DNA from: Citrus sinensis
Lineage: Eukaryota > Streptophyta > Magnoliopsida > Sapindales > Rutaceae
Assembly: GCF_022201045.2 (NCBI RefSeq)
Contig: NC_068564.1
Span: 30,223,001 to 30,287,000 of the forward strand
Reading direction: 5' to 3'
DNA: 64,000 bases
The translations under genes and the position numbers were made by a program. Shown piece by piece: positions 49,201-60,725 of the stretch (position 1 is its first letter; the number at the start of each line of letters is the position of its first letter). The notes under the pieces were generated by a model. That model searched no databases. It worked only from the letters and a program-made list of their open reading frames with translations, and was not told the DNA's origin.

Positions 49201-52200
49201 TTCAGTGTCTTTCCGTGAAATATAGCAAACTGTTTTTTGTTGTCCTGTTTTGACTATCTTGTCATTTTATTAAACTTCAACTTGACAAACTTGTGCTACC
49301 CCCACGGTGGGTTTTAGCTTTGCTTCAAGAGTAGCAATCATCAATGGAACTTTTTGACTTTAATAGTCTACTAATTTTAACCCTTCATAGTGTAATATTT
49401 ATTTATGCAGCAACTCTATACATATTTAACTGTTTGTATGAAGATTAAACTCCAATTTGGTTCAACCCTTAGGATAAGTATCTTTTGCCAGAATTACCAG
49501 TACAATTGCAGCTGAAGCTGGACACTTTTGACTAAAGTTCCTTTTGAGGTGCCAATTTTTTGAACTGTGGCTCAAGGAAGGATTCACTTGTGATATATTA
49601 CAAAGGAGTAAATCTAGTGTTTGTTTATTGCCTAAATGGAGTGTGGTGTGTAGAGGAAGGCTGAGAAAATTGATCATTTCTTTATTGCTTCATATTTAAG
49701 GGCGTTGTATTAACAGAAAAGCGGTGAAAATTTTTCAAGTCATTCCAACTTCTTGTACCTCATTTTTTTAATGAAGAATCATTACATTTTCTTGGATGGT
49801 AGAAAGCCAAGGCTTTATGAAGTTATATTGTGTAGCTTCTTTTAGATTATTTGGCAAGAAAGGAATAGGAGAGTTCTTAATGATGCTTACATGGAACTTA
49901 TTTTCTGTTAGTCAAGATCCCGTTTCTTTAAATTATTTATTCGTAAGACTTGTGGTACTCTTTTTGTGTTATTACTTTCTTAAGGGACAGCCTTCTTTGT
50001 CCTGTTTTGTTTTGCCTTGTGTTGACTACTGGTTCATGTTTACTGTAACCTCCCTGTTTGATCTAATATATTTATTGGGCAAGCAATTTACTTATGGTTA
50101 CGTGATTTGATTACTCTGAAGGAGGGCATAAAGAGGACAGTTGACTCTTATTCACACTTGAGAGCTGAAAATCAGTTAAAGAGAGTAGGGCCATCCAAAG
50201 CTTCTGTACTTCTTGGTAGTGGAAGAGGTACGAAACGTTTTTTTTGCATTCACATCTTCGTCGTTTTTGATGTTTGGCTGTGACTGTGATGTGGTTTCAA
50301 ATACTGTGTCCTCCCTGCAAGTAGTACAAAACAGAGGAAATATCTGCATTCATTTTTCCTTTTTTGTTTTGAGTTTATTATAATACGATCAAATTCTGAG
50401 GAACACTTGCTTCAAAAGTCAGGACATGGTATCATGATAATCTCTGGTACAATGACATTCACATTCTCTCCCCCCCCACTTTTTCCTTTTTTTAATGTTT
50501 TTGCACTTAAGCCACACATGGTATATCTTAAGCAGTGATGTATCATGTATTTTGCTTGTCTCATCACCATGTTAATCACCTGCAAAATGTTGCATTGGAA
50601 ACCAGCTCCTATATCCTTGTTAGGAACTTGCTTTTAAGTATACTATATTTGGTTATGGGCTATCTGAGAGGGAGCATAATGTTATTCTTTATGATGTGAT
50701 TATGGATTCAGCATTATAAGATGTTACAGAAGTTACTGAAAATATAATTCGTATTCTGGTAGGAAGAGAGAAGGGGTATGAGCAGAAGTACCTGTATTTA
50801 TTTTTTATCTATATGTACTGATCAACAATTTTCCTGCCTTGCTGCTGTCCTTCTCAGTTGCCGACACGCTACTCTGGAAAGATAAAAAGCGGACTCTCAC
50901 TGCAGTATTAATTCTGGTGGCAATTTACTACATCTTTATTGTACCTGGTTATACCATCATTACTGCATTTTCAAAGCTCCTCTTGTTGATGTTAATCTTC
51001 TTGGTAATCCACAGCTTTTTACCAGAGAAAATGTATGCTGCCTCGTCTCTTCTTTGAATGTCAGTATGTCAATTTGCCATTTCAATACTTCACTTAAATT
51101 AAGAGCTTACAATTGGCCAAATTTTCTTAATTGGTTTCTGAATATAAAAAAGAGTTTATATCTGTTGCTTCTATGTTGCGTGATCATCTAGCAGATTGAA
51201 TTCACATCCATAAAAAAAAATATATATATATATATAAATTAACTTCTTGCAATTGTCCTGTAATGTACTTTTAAATTTGTCATTAATTTTGTATATTAAT
51301 GTGGGATATGAATCTTCTGGAAATCTGCTTGACCTTTTTGATAACTTCTAAATTTTCTTTTATAGGCAGTAGACTTTATAATGTGGAACTATTGTCTCTG
51401 AATGGATTTTTCTTCTGGTGCAGATTTGAATATACATTTGAGAAAATTCCTGCATCAAGTTTCCACTTGTCTGACGAGAAATCGCTACGGCTTGCTCATT
51501 CAGTAGCCTCATCATGGAATACTTCTATTACTGTTTTAAAATCTCTTAGTAAGGGTAATGACTGGATGCTATTCCTCAAGGTATATATATGACTCTTTGC
51601 TGTCTTTTTATATTGAATCCTTTCAGTTTCCGCGCTTGCATGTGGATAAATGCAAGGCCTTTGGTCCTCTGTTACTAATATTTATTCTATGTTCAGAAAG
51701 TGCCATCGTGGTTTAAAATTATTTGATTATGCATATAGAAGGCATATCATTTCAAAACTCACATGCTGACTACTATGGGGGTTTATATTGTTCGCTAACA
51801 CTTCATTTTGCTCTGGCAACAAACAGGCTGCTATCCCCCTATTAATACTAAGCTTGCTTGGGGCCATATCACTTCAGAGCCTATTCATCAAAGGTTCTCT
51901 CTCTCTCTCTCTCTTTTACCCACGTGCATAGGCACATATGCCTGGATGCCTGAAGTTTTTGATTTTTCCTCTTCTTGCTAGTCTGGCTGCCATTTGCCAT
52001 TTTCAATTAGAAGCCATGTTGAAAGTCATGGCTCTTTGGCTTCTGGCCACCAAACTGATCTTGTTCCCCTTAGCTTAGAAAGTTGGACTGCTAGTATGTA
52101 CACTTTCCTTCTCGTATCACCACAGATGCATGTAAATCACAATTGTACTGTGAATTGAGTGCCTTGTGATTGATACACTTGGATATTCAAATGCGGCGAC

Positions 52201-52628
52201 TTGTCTGTTGACCTCAACCATGAGAAATTTCTGGGAAAGAAATGAATTTCGCTGGTTGTTTTTTCAGAGAAACCTGTTATACTTTGATCCTACATAAATC
52301 TTATCATAGTCTCCCACCATATCATCTATTTCTTGGGCTCCTGATTCTTTTTGTGGTTGAGATTTGCATCTTGCCTGCTTTGACTACCAATTTCTTTCAT
52401 CAATACTGATTTTTTTTTTTCCTTCACCAGAATAATTTATGGGATTTAATGGAAAAGTTATTTTATCTGCTGTCATCTGCAGGAATTCCCTTAGCATTTG
52501 TGATTTTCTACATGTATGAGAAAAAAGAGCAAGAAATTGATTCCATAGTACTCGAGGCTCTTTCCATCGGTGGCAAGTTTAAATCTAATATTGCCAGAAA
52601 GTTTCTTACTTCAAAAAAGAATGACTAA
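46280..52628 (+). CDS. 3beta-hydroxysteroid dehydrogenase/C4-decarboxylase with reticulon domain, twelve exons
   Basis: Exons: 46280-46517, 46620-46709, 46847-46980, 47175-47345, 48252-48377, 48582-48661, 49001-49199, 50122-50227, 50858-51032, 51424-51580, 51827-51893, 52483-52628; 562 residues, phases exact. The enzyme oxidises and decarboxylates the 4-carboxysterol intermediate in sterol C4 demethylation, using NAD+, at the ER. Cofactor motif [11 protein letters not shown] at residues 13-23; catalytic Tyr159-x3-Lys163 in YSATKAE. From about residue 382 a reticulon domain with hydrophobic hairpins ([16 protein letters not shown] and [12 protein letters not shown]) anchors it in the tubular ER. 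This fusion is the known plant architecture of 3BETAHSD/D1 and D2. I chose the ATG at 46280; the in-frame codon upstream is GTG. Intron 2 has a (TTG)n run. No anomalies in key residues. Confidence 0.93.
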
Positions 52629-53650
52629 ATAGATAGTGACCTGAAGTGATGGCATCTTCATTTCTTACTTGATTAGAGCTCTTCAACTCATATGCCTGGG
52701 TTGGCTTTTATCATATATCTTGTACCGATTTCTGTACTGTCATTCTTTTAAAACTATGGTAAAGCAAGCTATTTAACTTTTTCTTTTTCTCACGAAATGC
52801 TTGTGCATCCAATTTTGAATTATCCTTGGAGCTCTATGTATCATCTCTGTTTTAGATTAATAGAAAATTGTACATTTTGTTCATATCCCATCCACAACAA
52901 ACACAACACATACAACACACCCCCAACCACCCCCAACCCCGCCCCCCGCCCCCCCTCCCCGGGGCCCAATGTTATTCACCTCATGATATATGGAAAGTAT
53001 TACTTCTTCGTGCATTAAATTGGTGGAGTCAATGTTGGAATGATTTGGTGGTTGCATCTTGCATGAACTTTCGTCAAAAGTGAGGTGGCGCTGAGATAAG
53101 TTACCTTTCGTTTTCATTATTGTATTAAATTATAACTTCAGTGTTATGAGTTAAGCAGAATTAGAATTAACGTAACCTGTTATATTAGCACAGTTACTGC
53201 CCAACGTCTGAGCATGGCAACGGCCCAAAATGTTTCCGCACAATCAGATATTATTATACTCCAATTTGCAAGTATATTGATATGCCAAGCGCCAACTGAA
53301 ATTCACTGTTATTAGCAGAGGATAATTAAGGAAATAAAGTAGAAAACTCAGAATGGTGGTATATACCATAACATAATCCCAGCATTTAATTACATTCCTC
53401 GGATGCAACAAATTTCTTTCCATGGGAATTTGGACTGACATTTGACAACCCCACTTAAGGAAAATACCAAAAGGCTGAGGTTCCCTATCTAAGACGTTAT
53501 TGATTGGTTTGTATAATAAGACAATCAGGTCGGTTAATTCAAGATTAAAAATGCAGGCTTGCTGATTCGTTCCAGAGCATAAAATTTATCAGCGAGAAGA
53601 AACCAAAGACAAACGAATCAAGCAGAAGGAGAAAGAGCAGAGTTGCAAAA
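52629..53650. other. Intergenic between 3beta-HSD and nucleoredoxin
   Basis: No gene. A strand-asymmetric C-rich tract (52919-52968, runs of CCCC separated by A) follows the dehydrogenase 3' end; the complementary G-rich strand could form a quadruplex. The right part is the nucleoredoxin promoter and leader. Confidence 0.6.
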
Positions 53651-56600
53651 ATGGCACACAGTTCTAATAATGGGTTGATGTCGCTGCTTGGCAATGGTGG
53701 TGACAACACTCTGCTGCGAAGTAATGGAACTAAGGTTCATTTCTTTCTCAACTATCTTTTATCTTCCCAGGCAGCACATGAACTTAGTATATACCCATTT
53801 AATTTCATATTTTTAATCACGTGGGATTTATAATCCTAACAATAACCCGTCTTTATTATTTTTTTTAAAAGAATTCGCTACCACGAATAATTCTTTTGTT
53901 ATTATTTTCGTTATTGTTGTTGCGTTGTTCTAAGTAAGTTGACATTAGATAGGCTAAAGAAATTTTTCAATCAATTTAAAGGCATCTAAAAACTTAGAAT
54001 CTTATATCCATGAAAATCGCTAAAATTTTACCACCAAAAGACATTAAAAGAAAGCGTGCATATCTTTTTTTTTCCTTCATCAATCATGTAGATTTTGGAC
54101 ACAACAAAAGTCTCAAAAACTTCAATTATATATCTGCGTGAGCTGATATGACTTGTGACCTCCTTAAACTCTTCGAACAAATTATAAGCAGACCACATTT
54201 CATGAATTGGACCCCCCAAAAAGAAAAAGGTCTCTACTTCGCAGCCCCGTCCTCCATAATGTGCAAAATATCCACACCAAATATGATGACTGAAACCTAC
54301 AAAGAGCTGGTTACCAAAGGTGTTAATGATATTCCAATCTCAAAACTCGCGATCGATTGAAGAGTTTGTTTGCCGTTGAATCAACTCCTGGGCTCATAAT
54401 CTTGAATGAGAAAGGAATTCTAGTGAATGGTAACCGTCTCTTGGTTGTTTATAATTACATATAACTACGGACTCAAATGGGTACCCATTTACTTCAGAAA
54501 GAATTAATCAACTTAACTAAAGATAAAGTAGAGGCAACCAAAGTTTTGAAACTTTGTTGGCTACACTTCTATAGATTTTGCAATTTCAAATGATGGCAAT
54601 GAGATAATGTGGAAATTTCAGGGTTCGTTTGGCATGATTTTTTTTTTTTTGTTTTATTAGTAAAATTTATATAAAAACAGTGCCCTATTAGCTACGTTAC
54701 ATTATTCAGTATTTTGGATGTTTATTTGTGATATCGAATTGAGCAATATAATGTTCTTTTGTAGTAGAATCTTTTCAATGAGAATTCCTACACTTTATTA
54801 AAGTGCAAGAAGTCAGAAACATTATTATAATATATGGCATAATCGTGCAATGATTAATGGATAATAACTATATTCTGTAGCAATGTTGTTTTATAAAAAT
54901 ATTAATTCAAGTCTATATTTTGTAAAATGTGAAAATCTAGACCGAACAATAATATATTTTATCACAAAAAGTATAAGTTATTTGGTTGTTAATCTATCTT
55001 TTAACAAAAGTTGTGAAATTACTTTTGATAAAATTTTCTACTCTTATCTTATGAAAATGGAGAATAAATAACTAAAAGAAGAGATTAGTATGTTTTTTTC
55101 AATTTGTGATTTCGAATATCTTTATTATACATGTCTGGTGTGACTACTCTAACAAAAAAAGAGTTAGTTTAATACTTTTGAATAATTATCATGTGTACTT
55201 TTATATCAATCATGTAACAATCAATACATGCGCGACGAATTCAACTGATGAAAGGAGTATGTATATATCGAGAGCAACTAAGATTATATTTTTCAAGGAG
55301 AAGAGTTCGTATTTTTAGCATCTTTTGTAGTGAAATATTGTACCTGATGATCGTTCCTACACTTCTCAAAACTTGTGATGCAGGTTCCAATCTCAGAGCT
55401 TGAAGGGAAGATGGTGGGCTTGTACATGTCGCTTGGTTCATTCAGATCATGCCAGAATTTCACTCCAAAGCTGATAGAATTTTACAGAAGTTTGAAGGAG
55501 AAAGGAGAGAGCTTCGAAATTGTATTGGTTTCACTAGATGATGATAAGGAATCCTTCCAGAGACAGTTTGTGAACATGCCTTGGCTGACCATTCCATTTG
55601 GTGACAAAGCTCTTGAAAAACTGCCCAAGTACTTCGAGCTAAGAGCGATACCAACAATGGTGATCTTGGGGCCTGATGGAAAAACCCTGCACCTCAATGC
55701 TCGTGGGTACATTGAAGAATTTGGAATCCAAGCATATCCTTTTTCCGCAGAGAAGTTTAGTGAGCTAGAGGAGATCAAGAAGGCTCGAAGAGAGTCGCAA
55801 ACCCTGGAATCGCTTCTGGTTTCCGATGAACTGGATTTTGTCATAGGAAAAGAAAACATCGAGGTAATAATATATACTTTAATGATTCGCTTGATTGCAA
55901 GCATTTTTTTCACAAACAAAAATAGGATACGTATCAAGATTTAGGCTAACATCCCATGGTAAGTCACAATTCTTTTCTTCATCGTATGGGAAGATGTACG
56001 TTTAAGCCACATTATTTTGGGTCTAGATAATATTTAGACTGTGCTATAAAGAAACGAGTACAGTTCTGACAGAACCATGATTCTAGTGAGCATGTGTCTT
56101 AATTGTTATTGTATTCGATAGCTAGTGATTTCATTTAAGATGTCTACTGCATTTACAGGTTCCTGTATCTGAGCTTATTGGGAAGATAGTGCTTTTCTTC
56201 TTCTCTCGAAAGCAATGTCCCCAATGCAAGGTATTCACTCCAAAGCTAGCCAAGACATACAACGAAATCAAAGCCAGACACTCGGATTTCGAACTGATAT
56301 ACGTTTCACTTGACAACGACGAGGAATCCTTCCATGACTACTATTCCGAAATGCCCTGGCTGTCCCTCCCTTACAATGACAAACGGGAAGTTCTCCTTCG
56401 ACAATCTTTCGAGTTCTCCGGCATCCCTCATCTCGTTGCAGTTGGTCCAACCGGTAAAACTCTCACCAACGAGGCCAAAGACCTCGTGGTGCTTTACGGG
56501 TCCGAAGCATACCCGTTCACAGACATTAAAAAGAAAGAATTGGAGGGAAGGCTCGAGGAGATGGCAAAGGGGTGGCCTGAGAAAGTGAGGAACAAGAGAC

Positions 56601-56866
56601 ATGAGTATCATGAGCTTGTGCTTGCTCGCTGTGGCGTTTATGCTTGTGATGGGTGCAAAGAGTTGGGGGTGCGATGGAGTTTCAATTGTGATGAGTGTTA
56701 TTTTAATCTTCATCCTGAATGTGCATTGATGGGTGAAAAAGTTGTGAGTGGTGATGATGGAAATGATAAGCAAAACAATATTGTTGTTGAAGCTAATAAT
56801 AACGAAGACGAAGCTGCTGGTAGAGAACGCTGGATTTGTGATGGACATGGTTGCTACAAAGCATGA
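53651..56866 (+). CDS. Nucleoredoxin (NRX1-type) with two thioredoxin-like domains, three exons
   Basis: Model join(53651..53734,55384..55863,56159..56866), 423 residues. Nucleoredoxins reduce disulfides in cytosolic and nuclear targets and protect antioxidant enzymes. Plant NRX1 normally has three thioredoxin modules and about 570 residues; here a short 28-residue leader joins directly to the second type of module. Module one (about 29-165) has lost the WCxxC site, reading SFRSC with only Cys51. Module two (about 189-330) keeps CPQC (Cys208, Cys211). The C-terminus is a Cys/His-rich C1-like zinc region (HEYHELVLARCGVYACDGC, NCDECYFNLHPEC). Both modules begin with the repeated VPxSEL..GK. Intron 1 (1,649 bp) holds a decayed remnant of the missing module. 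So the protein likely has a single redox-active site. Confidence 0.88.
54220..54431 (+). pseudogene. Fossil first thioredoxin module inside NRX intron 1
   Basis: Plus-frame reading from 54220 gives KEKGLYFAAPSSIMCKIS, then TPNMMTETYKELVTKG, matching the start of a nucleoredoxin module (KxxGLYFSAxWC, FTPxLxxxYxEL). In another frame, 54363-54431 reads SLFAVESTPGLIILNEKG, matching the module's later part (the FEVxGIPxLVIL..GK region). The middle of roughly 45-50 residues is missing, the CxxC is gone (only one Cys), and frames do not join. It is read as the relic of the N-terminal module of this very gene. A relic from another nucleoredoxin copy is less likely given its position and strand. Confidence 0.72.
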
Positions 56867-59800
56867 ATTATTTAGAAGAGTGCATAGCAATGAACAACTT
56901 AGTAATTAGTATATCAATAATATTTTATTATAAATAAGTGTTTATCTTTTGTTATAAAGAATAACGCTATGCATATTTCATATTTAATTATATCAATGTG
57001 TTTTTGCTATGAATTATCAAACAATTATTCTTTCATTTCATTGCAATAGTTTCTCAGAGATTTCCTACAAATTTGTTCAAAATAGTTGCTAATGTGTCTC
57101 TCTCTTTTTTTTTTCTTTTTATAATTGAAAAATTGATAAAATTCATTAGTTTTGAATCGAGGAAATCACTATTCACTAACATATTGAGCATTAATTTACG
57201 AGAAATCACCGTATTAATTAATAACTTAATTAGTAATTTATTTATCAACTGCAGCTATATACTTAGCCTAGCCAAATAAAATATGATTAATAGGGTGGTG
57301 TCAGAGGTGGAACCACCTCCTCATTTGATTAGGTTATAAGTTACAAAAGTGTGAAAGTTTTGGAAATGTACAGTAACTGAATGTACATAGCCCTTGAGTT
57401 TGCATTAGAGATCAAGGGAGTATCAGGAAACTGCATACTTGTGGCCCTAATTTTCCTTTTTGGTTTTTGCCAACAGCGCAGCACTGAATGCCTTGGACTT
57501 ATGGACTTGGACCCCGCACTTGAAGACACACCAACCGAGCCAACTGACTCTAGCTCACCAGAAGAGAAATCCAAGAACCAAGAATGGGAAAGAAGTAACA
57601 GAATGAGTCTCCTGCTAATGAAATGCAAGATGTCCAAAACATCCGCAGCTTTGTGCCTCAAAACGACAATGCTAACTAAAGAATGTGCTCGAACACACAC
57701 TCACAATGTGCAGTTTTCACAGTAGATTGATTGCTGTTGGCAAAAGACTTGAGGAGAATTTATTTTTGGAACTTTAGAAAGTTTCTATGCCTTTGGAGTT
57801 TGATGGGTGTCCGGAGGATTGCAGAACACAAGGAATGGAAGCTAAATGACCTTATTTCGGAGTGTTGGCGTTGGGAGAAATATGTACTTAACCTGGTAAA
57901 TAAGGCTAGCCCTCTGGGTACTAATAAGAGAAGGCGGACGAGGCAAGAATTCGGTACCTAACTTAGCAGCTGCCTTTTGAACTTCATTTTTTCGGTCTCC
58001 AACATTCCATGAAAAGATGCATATTTTTCATAATTTGGCTTCAGGTTTCCTTTCTCACTTCCTGCATAATGCTTTTAAAATGCTGCTTCTATTCTTACAA
58101 TACACATAAACTGTGCTCATCTAGCGGTGGTAAGAGATATTGTCGCGTAATTAATATCTAATTAATTTAGAATTTTAACACTATTTTATGTGCTACATTT
58201 TATCTCCCTGCAAAAAAATATTAAAATTGTAAATTAATTAGACGGGATCACATGATAATAACGTCGCTCGCGATAAAATATATAACATGTTGTTGTGGCT
58301 CACTACCGACAATCGGAAACAACAGACAAAACCCAATAGAGGCGCAAAAGTGCCCTCCAAGCATCTTCAAAATCCTAGTGGGCCACGGCCCCATACAACT
58401 GGCAAAAAATTTCTTTGATGCTTTCAAAATCAACATCACAATTGATTACGAATTTGAAAATCCATTCCATTTGCAAAATTACATCTGCAGAACTGGAGAG
58501 CATTAGATAGAACAACCAGCCAACAAAGCAAAACAAAAAGAAAGTTTACTTGACTATCCTATATTTATACATATAAATTGAGTTAAAAAAAAAGTGATCT
58601 ATATAATATGCTTTTCTTCTGCAGCTTCAAATTTAGGAGTGTTTCTTTGATAAGGACAGCTCCATTGACTGTCTCCCCCTTGTAACCTTCTCTATTAATT
58701 CTATTAATTTTTTTTTCTCTCCTTTTTTTCTTTTCTTTTCTCCCGTGATTCATTTTTGCAGATGGGTGACTGATCATCCAACCACAAGCTTCGTGCTTAA
58801 GTTTTGGTACGTGCTTGGTGAGCGAGGACGTGCTCCCATGATCATGCATGTATGCTAACTGAATAAATAAAAATCCACTAGCTAGTTGCTAATAAGATAC
58901 AACTTTCCTGGAACTGGGTTAGCCTGTATTTGTAAAATAATGATCTCATCTCTACCTGTTACACCTAATACAAATTGAATCACTTACCATAAAGAATGAT
59001 CACCAACTTCAAATTTTAAGCTATTATATTATAACTTCATAGTTGCTTCCATATCCAGCAAATTAATAAGGATCAGCCGTGCTCCTCTTCCGGAAATTTT
59101 TGCGGAACACATGCAATTTTGCTTTCTCTATTCAAGTGTTATCATAACTCGTGAAGAAAATTATGAGTCAGGCTCTGGGGCCCTGGCATACACGTACAAC
59201 AAGATCATCATCAAAGATCATGGATGGACCCAGTGCTTTAAACACAATCAAATAATTTGCTCAAGGACTAACTTCCTTGCGTTGTCATTTTGTACACACG
59301 ATCATGAAACTTCAATGGTATCGGTTGAATTCCGATTTCACAAAATCTTCATTGAAAAGATTCAGATTGCACGCAATCAGTACATTTTGAACCCGTTTTG
59401 GAACCACATTGGGAAAAGGGGTTGCTCGGTCGATTGATCCCAAAAAAGATTAGCAGAAACATTTGATTTGGAATAATAAAATCTCCCTTTTGTCCCTGCT
59501 TGTTGCTTAAGCTTAAGCTTATGCTTATCTCTTCGGTGATAAAATCATAATCCATTAAATCAAATACGTGTCTTGAATTTAAGGTAGTGCCACCGTTTTG
59601 CGTCACCTATATTGTTACATCCTTATTAATAATAATATTAGTAGTCAACTTTGCAATGTGACCCAAAGTGATTCACGGAAAATGACTTCCAACAGTTTGA
59701 TAAAATGTGATTCATGGACACTGAAATGACATTTCTGTACACACGTTTCTCTCCGATTTACACAAATACAGGAGCTTCATCAATCATATAATGTTTCAAT

Positions 59801-60725
59801 GTTAATATACATACCAATCAAATTTAAAGGGATTGATGTTAGCTGTTATTATGTCACATTCATCCAATTATAACACGTAATAGAACAAACAATTCATGGC
59901 TACAGATATTGGCGATTGTTGTTATCATATCAATTGGAGAATAGTAATTAATAATTCGAACGATTAAGAAACTAATAATTCGTAGACACGGCCTACTTGT
60001 GGAGGCTTGAATTGAATTTACCGGAGCAGTCATCGTATTCATATGGTGGGAATCACAATTAATACCCCATCCATATTGATTGAACGAGTATAGACTATAG
60101 AAAAAGAAATCAATCAAAGCGAAAATACCAATTTTACACAAAAACAAATAATAAGGCCCCTTGGCAAATGCAGCCACTTCCCAATTCCATGGTGGCACTC
60201 CGGTAATTCTCCATAATCAAATCCCCATTGCAAATCAACATTAAGCTTTTCGGATAGCAAAAATATTGGGAGACCCAAAAAAAGAAAAAGGTTAAAAACA
60301 GTCCGTGCCTTGACTCACAGAGACAGAGTGGTGAGTAGTGCCACGGCCACCGCTTAACTTGAAAGTTGAAATCGTAACGCTTACCCGTGTTTCTTTTGTT
60401 CCTGGCTTTAAACCCAATAAAGCAAAAGCCAAAGAGAGCAGCACTCGGTTCCCCAAAAAAAAAAAAAAAAAAAATTCCAACTTTTTAGTTACGATCGCTC
60501 AAAGTTGTCATTTTTTATCTTTCATTTTTGTTACTTTCTTTATTTGATTCCTCTTCTTTGCCCACTAGATTCATACTCACATTCGTATTCCTCTTCTTCG
60601 TTTTTGCGTTGTTAAAAGTCTATGGTTGGTTTGTTTCCACTCATAGACTACAACTTCCCGCCTGTTTGCTGGTTGGCGTTTCAGGGTCAAATGAGAAAGA
60701 TTATACTATGGTTTAGCAGGTGACA
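56867..60725. other. Intergenic with copia gag remnant
   Basis: Apart from the decayed gag at 57487-57960 I see no recognisable gene. Small frames at 58252-58506 and 59111-59437 show no known motif. The last ~400 bases, with an A20 tract near 60453-60472, form the promoter and leader of the MEI1-like gene. Confidence 0.55.
57487..57960 (+). mobile_element. Decayed gag fragment of a copia-type retrotransposon
   Basis: One plus frame reads LMDLDPALEDTPTE and then WERSNRMSLLLMKCKMSKT; a different frame further on reads HKEWKLNDLISECW followed by a Lys/Arg-rich stretch. Both resemble copia gag (UBN2-type) proteins, which carry D-ALREDKP, WERSNR-SLM-MK, and W-LNELI-HC-QEE before a basic region. 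The middle is deleted and the frame shifts, so it is non-functional. No LTRs recognised nearby. Confidence 0.6.

Noticed and set aside
59111-59437. 108-codon open frame between nucleoredoxin and MEI1-like gene
   Set aside because: No recognisable motif or splice context; overlaps another equally long frame on the other strand.
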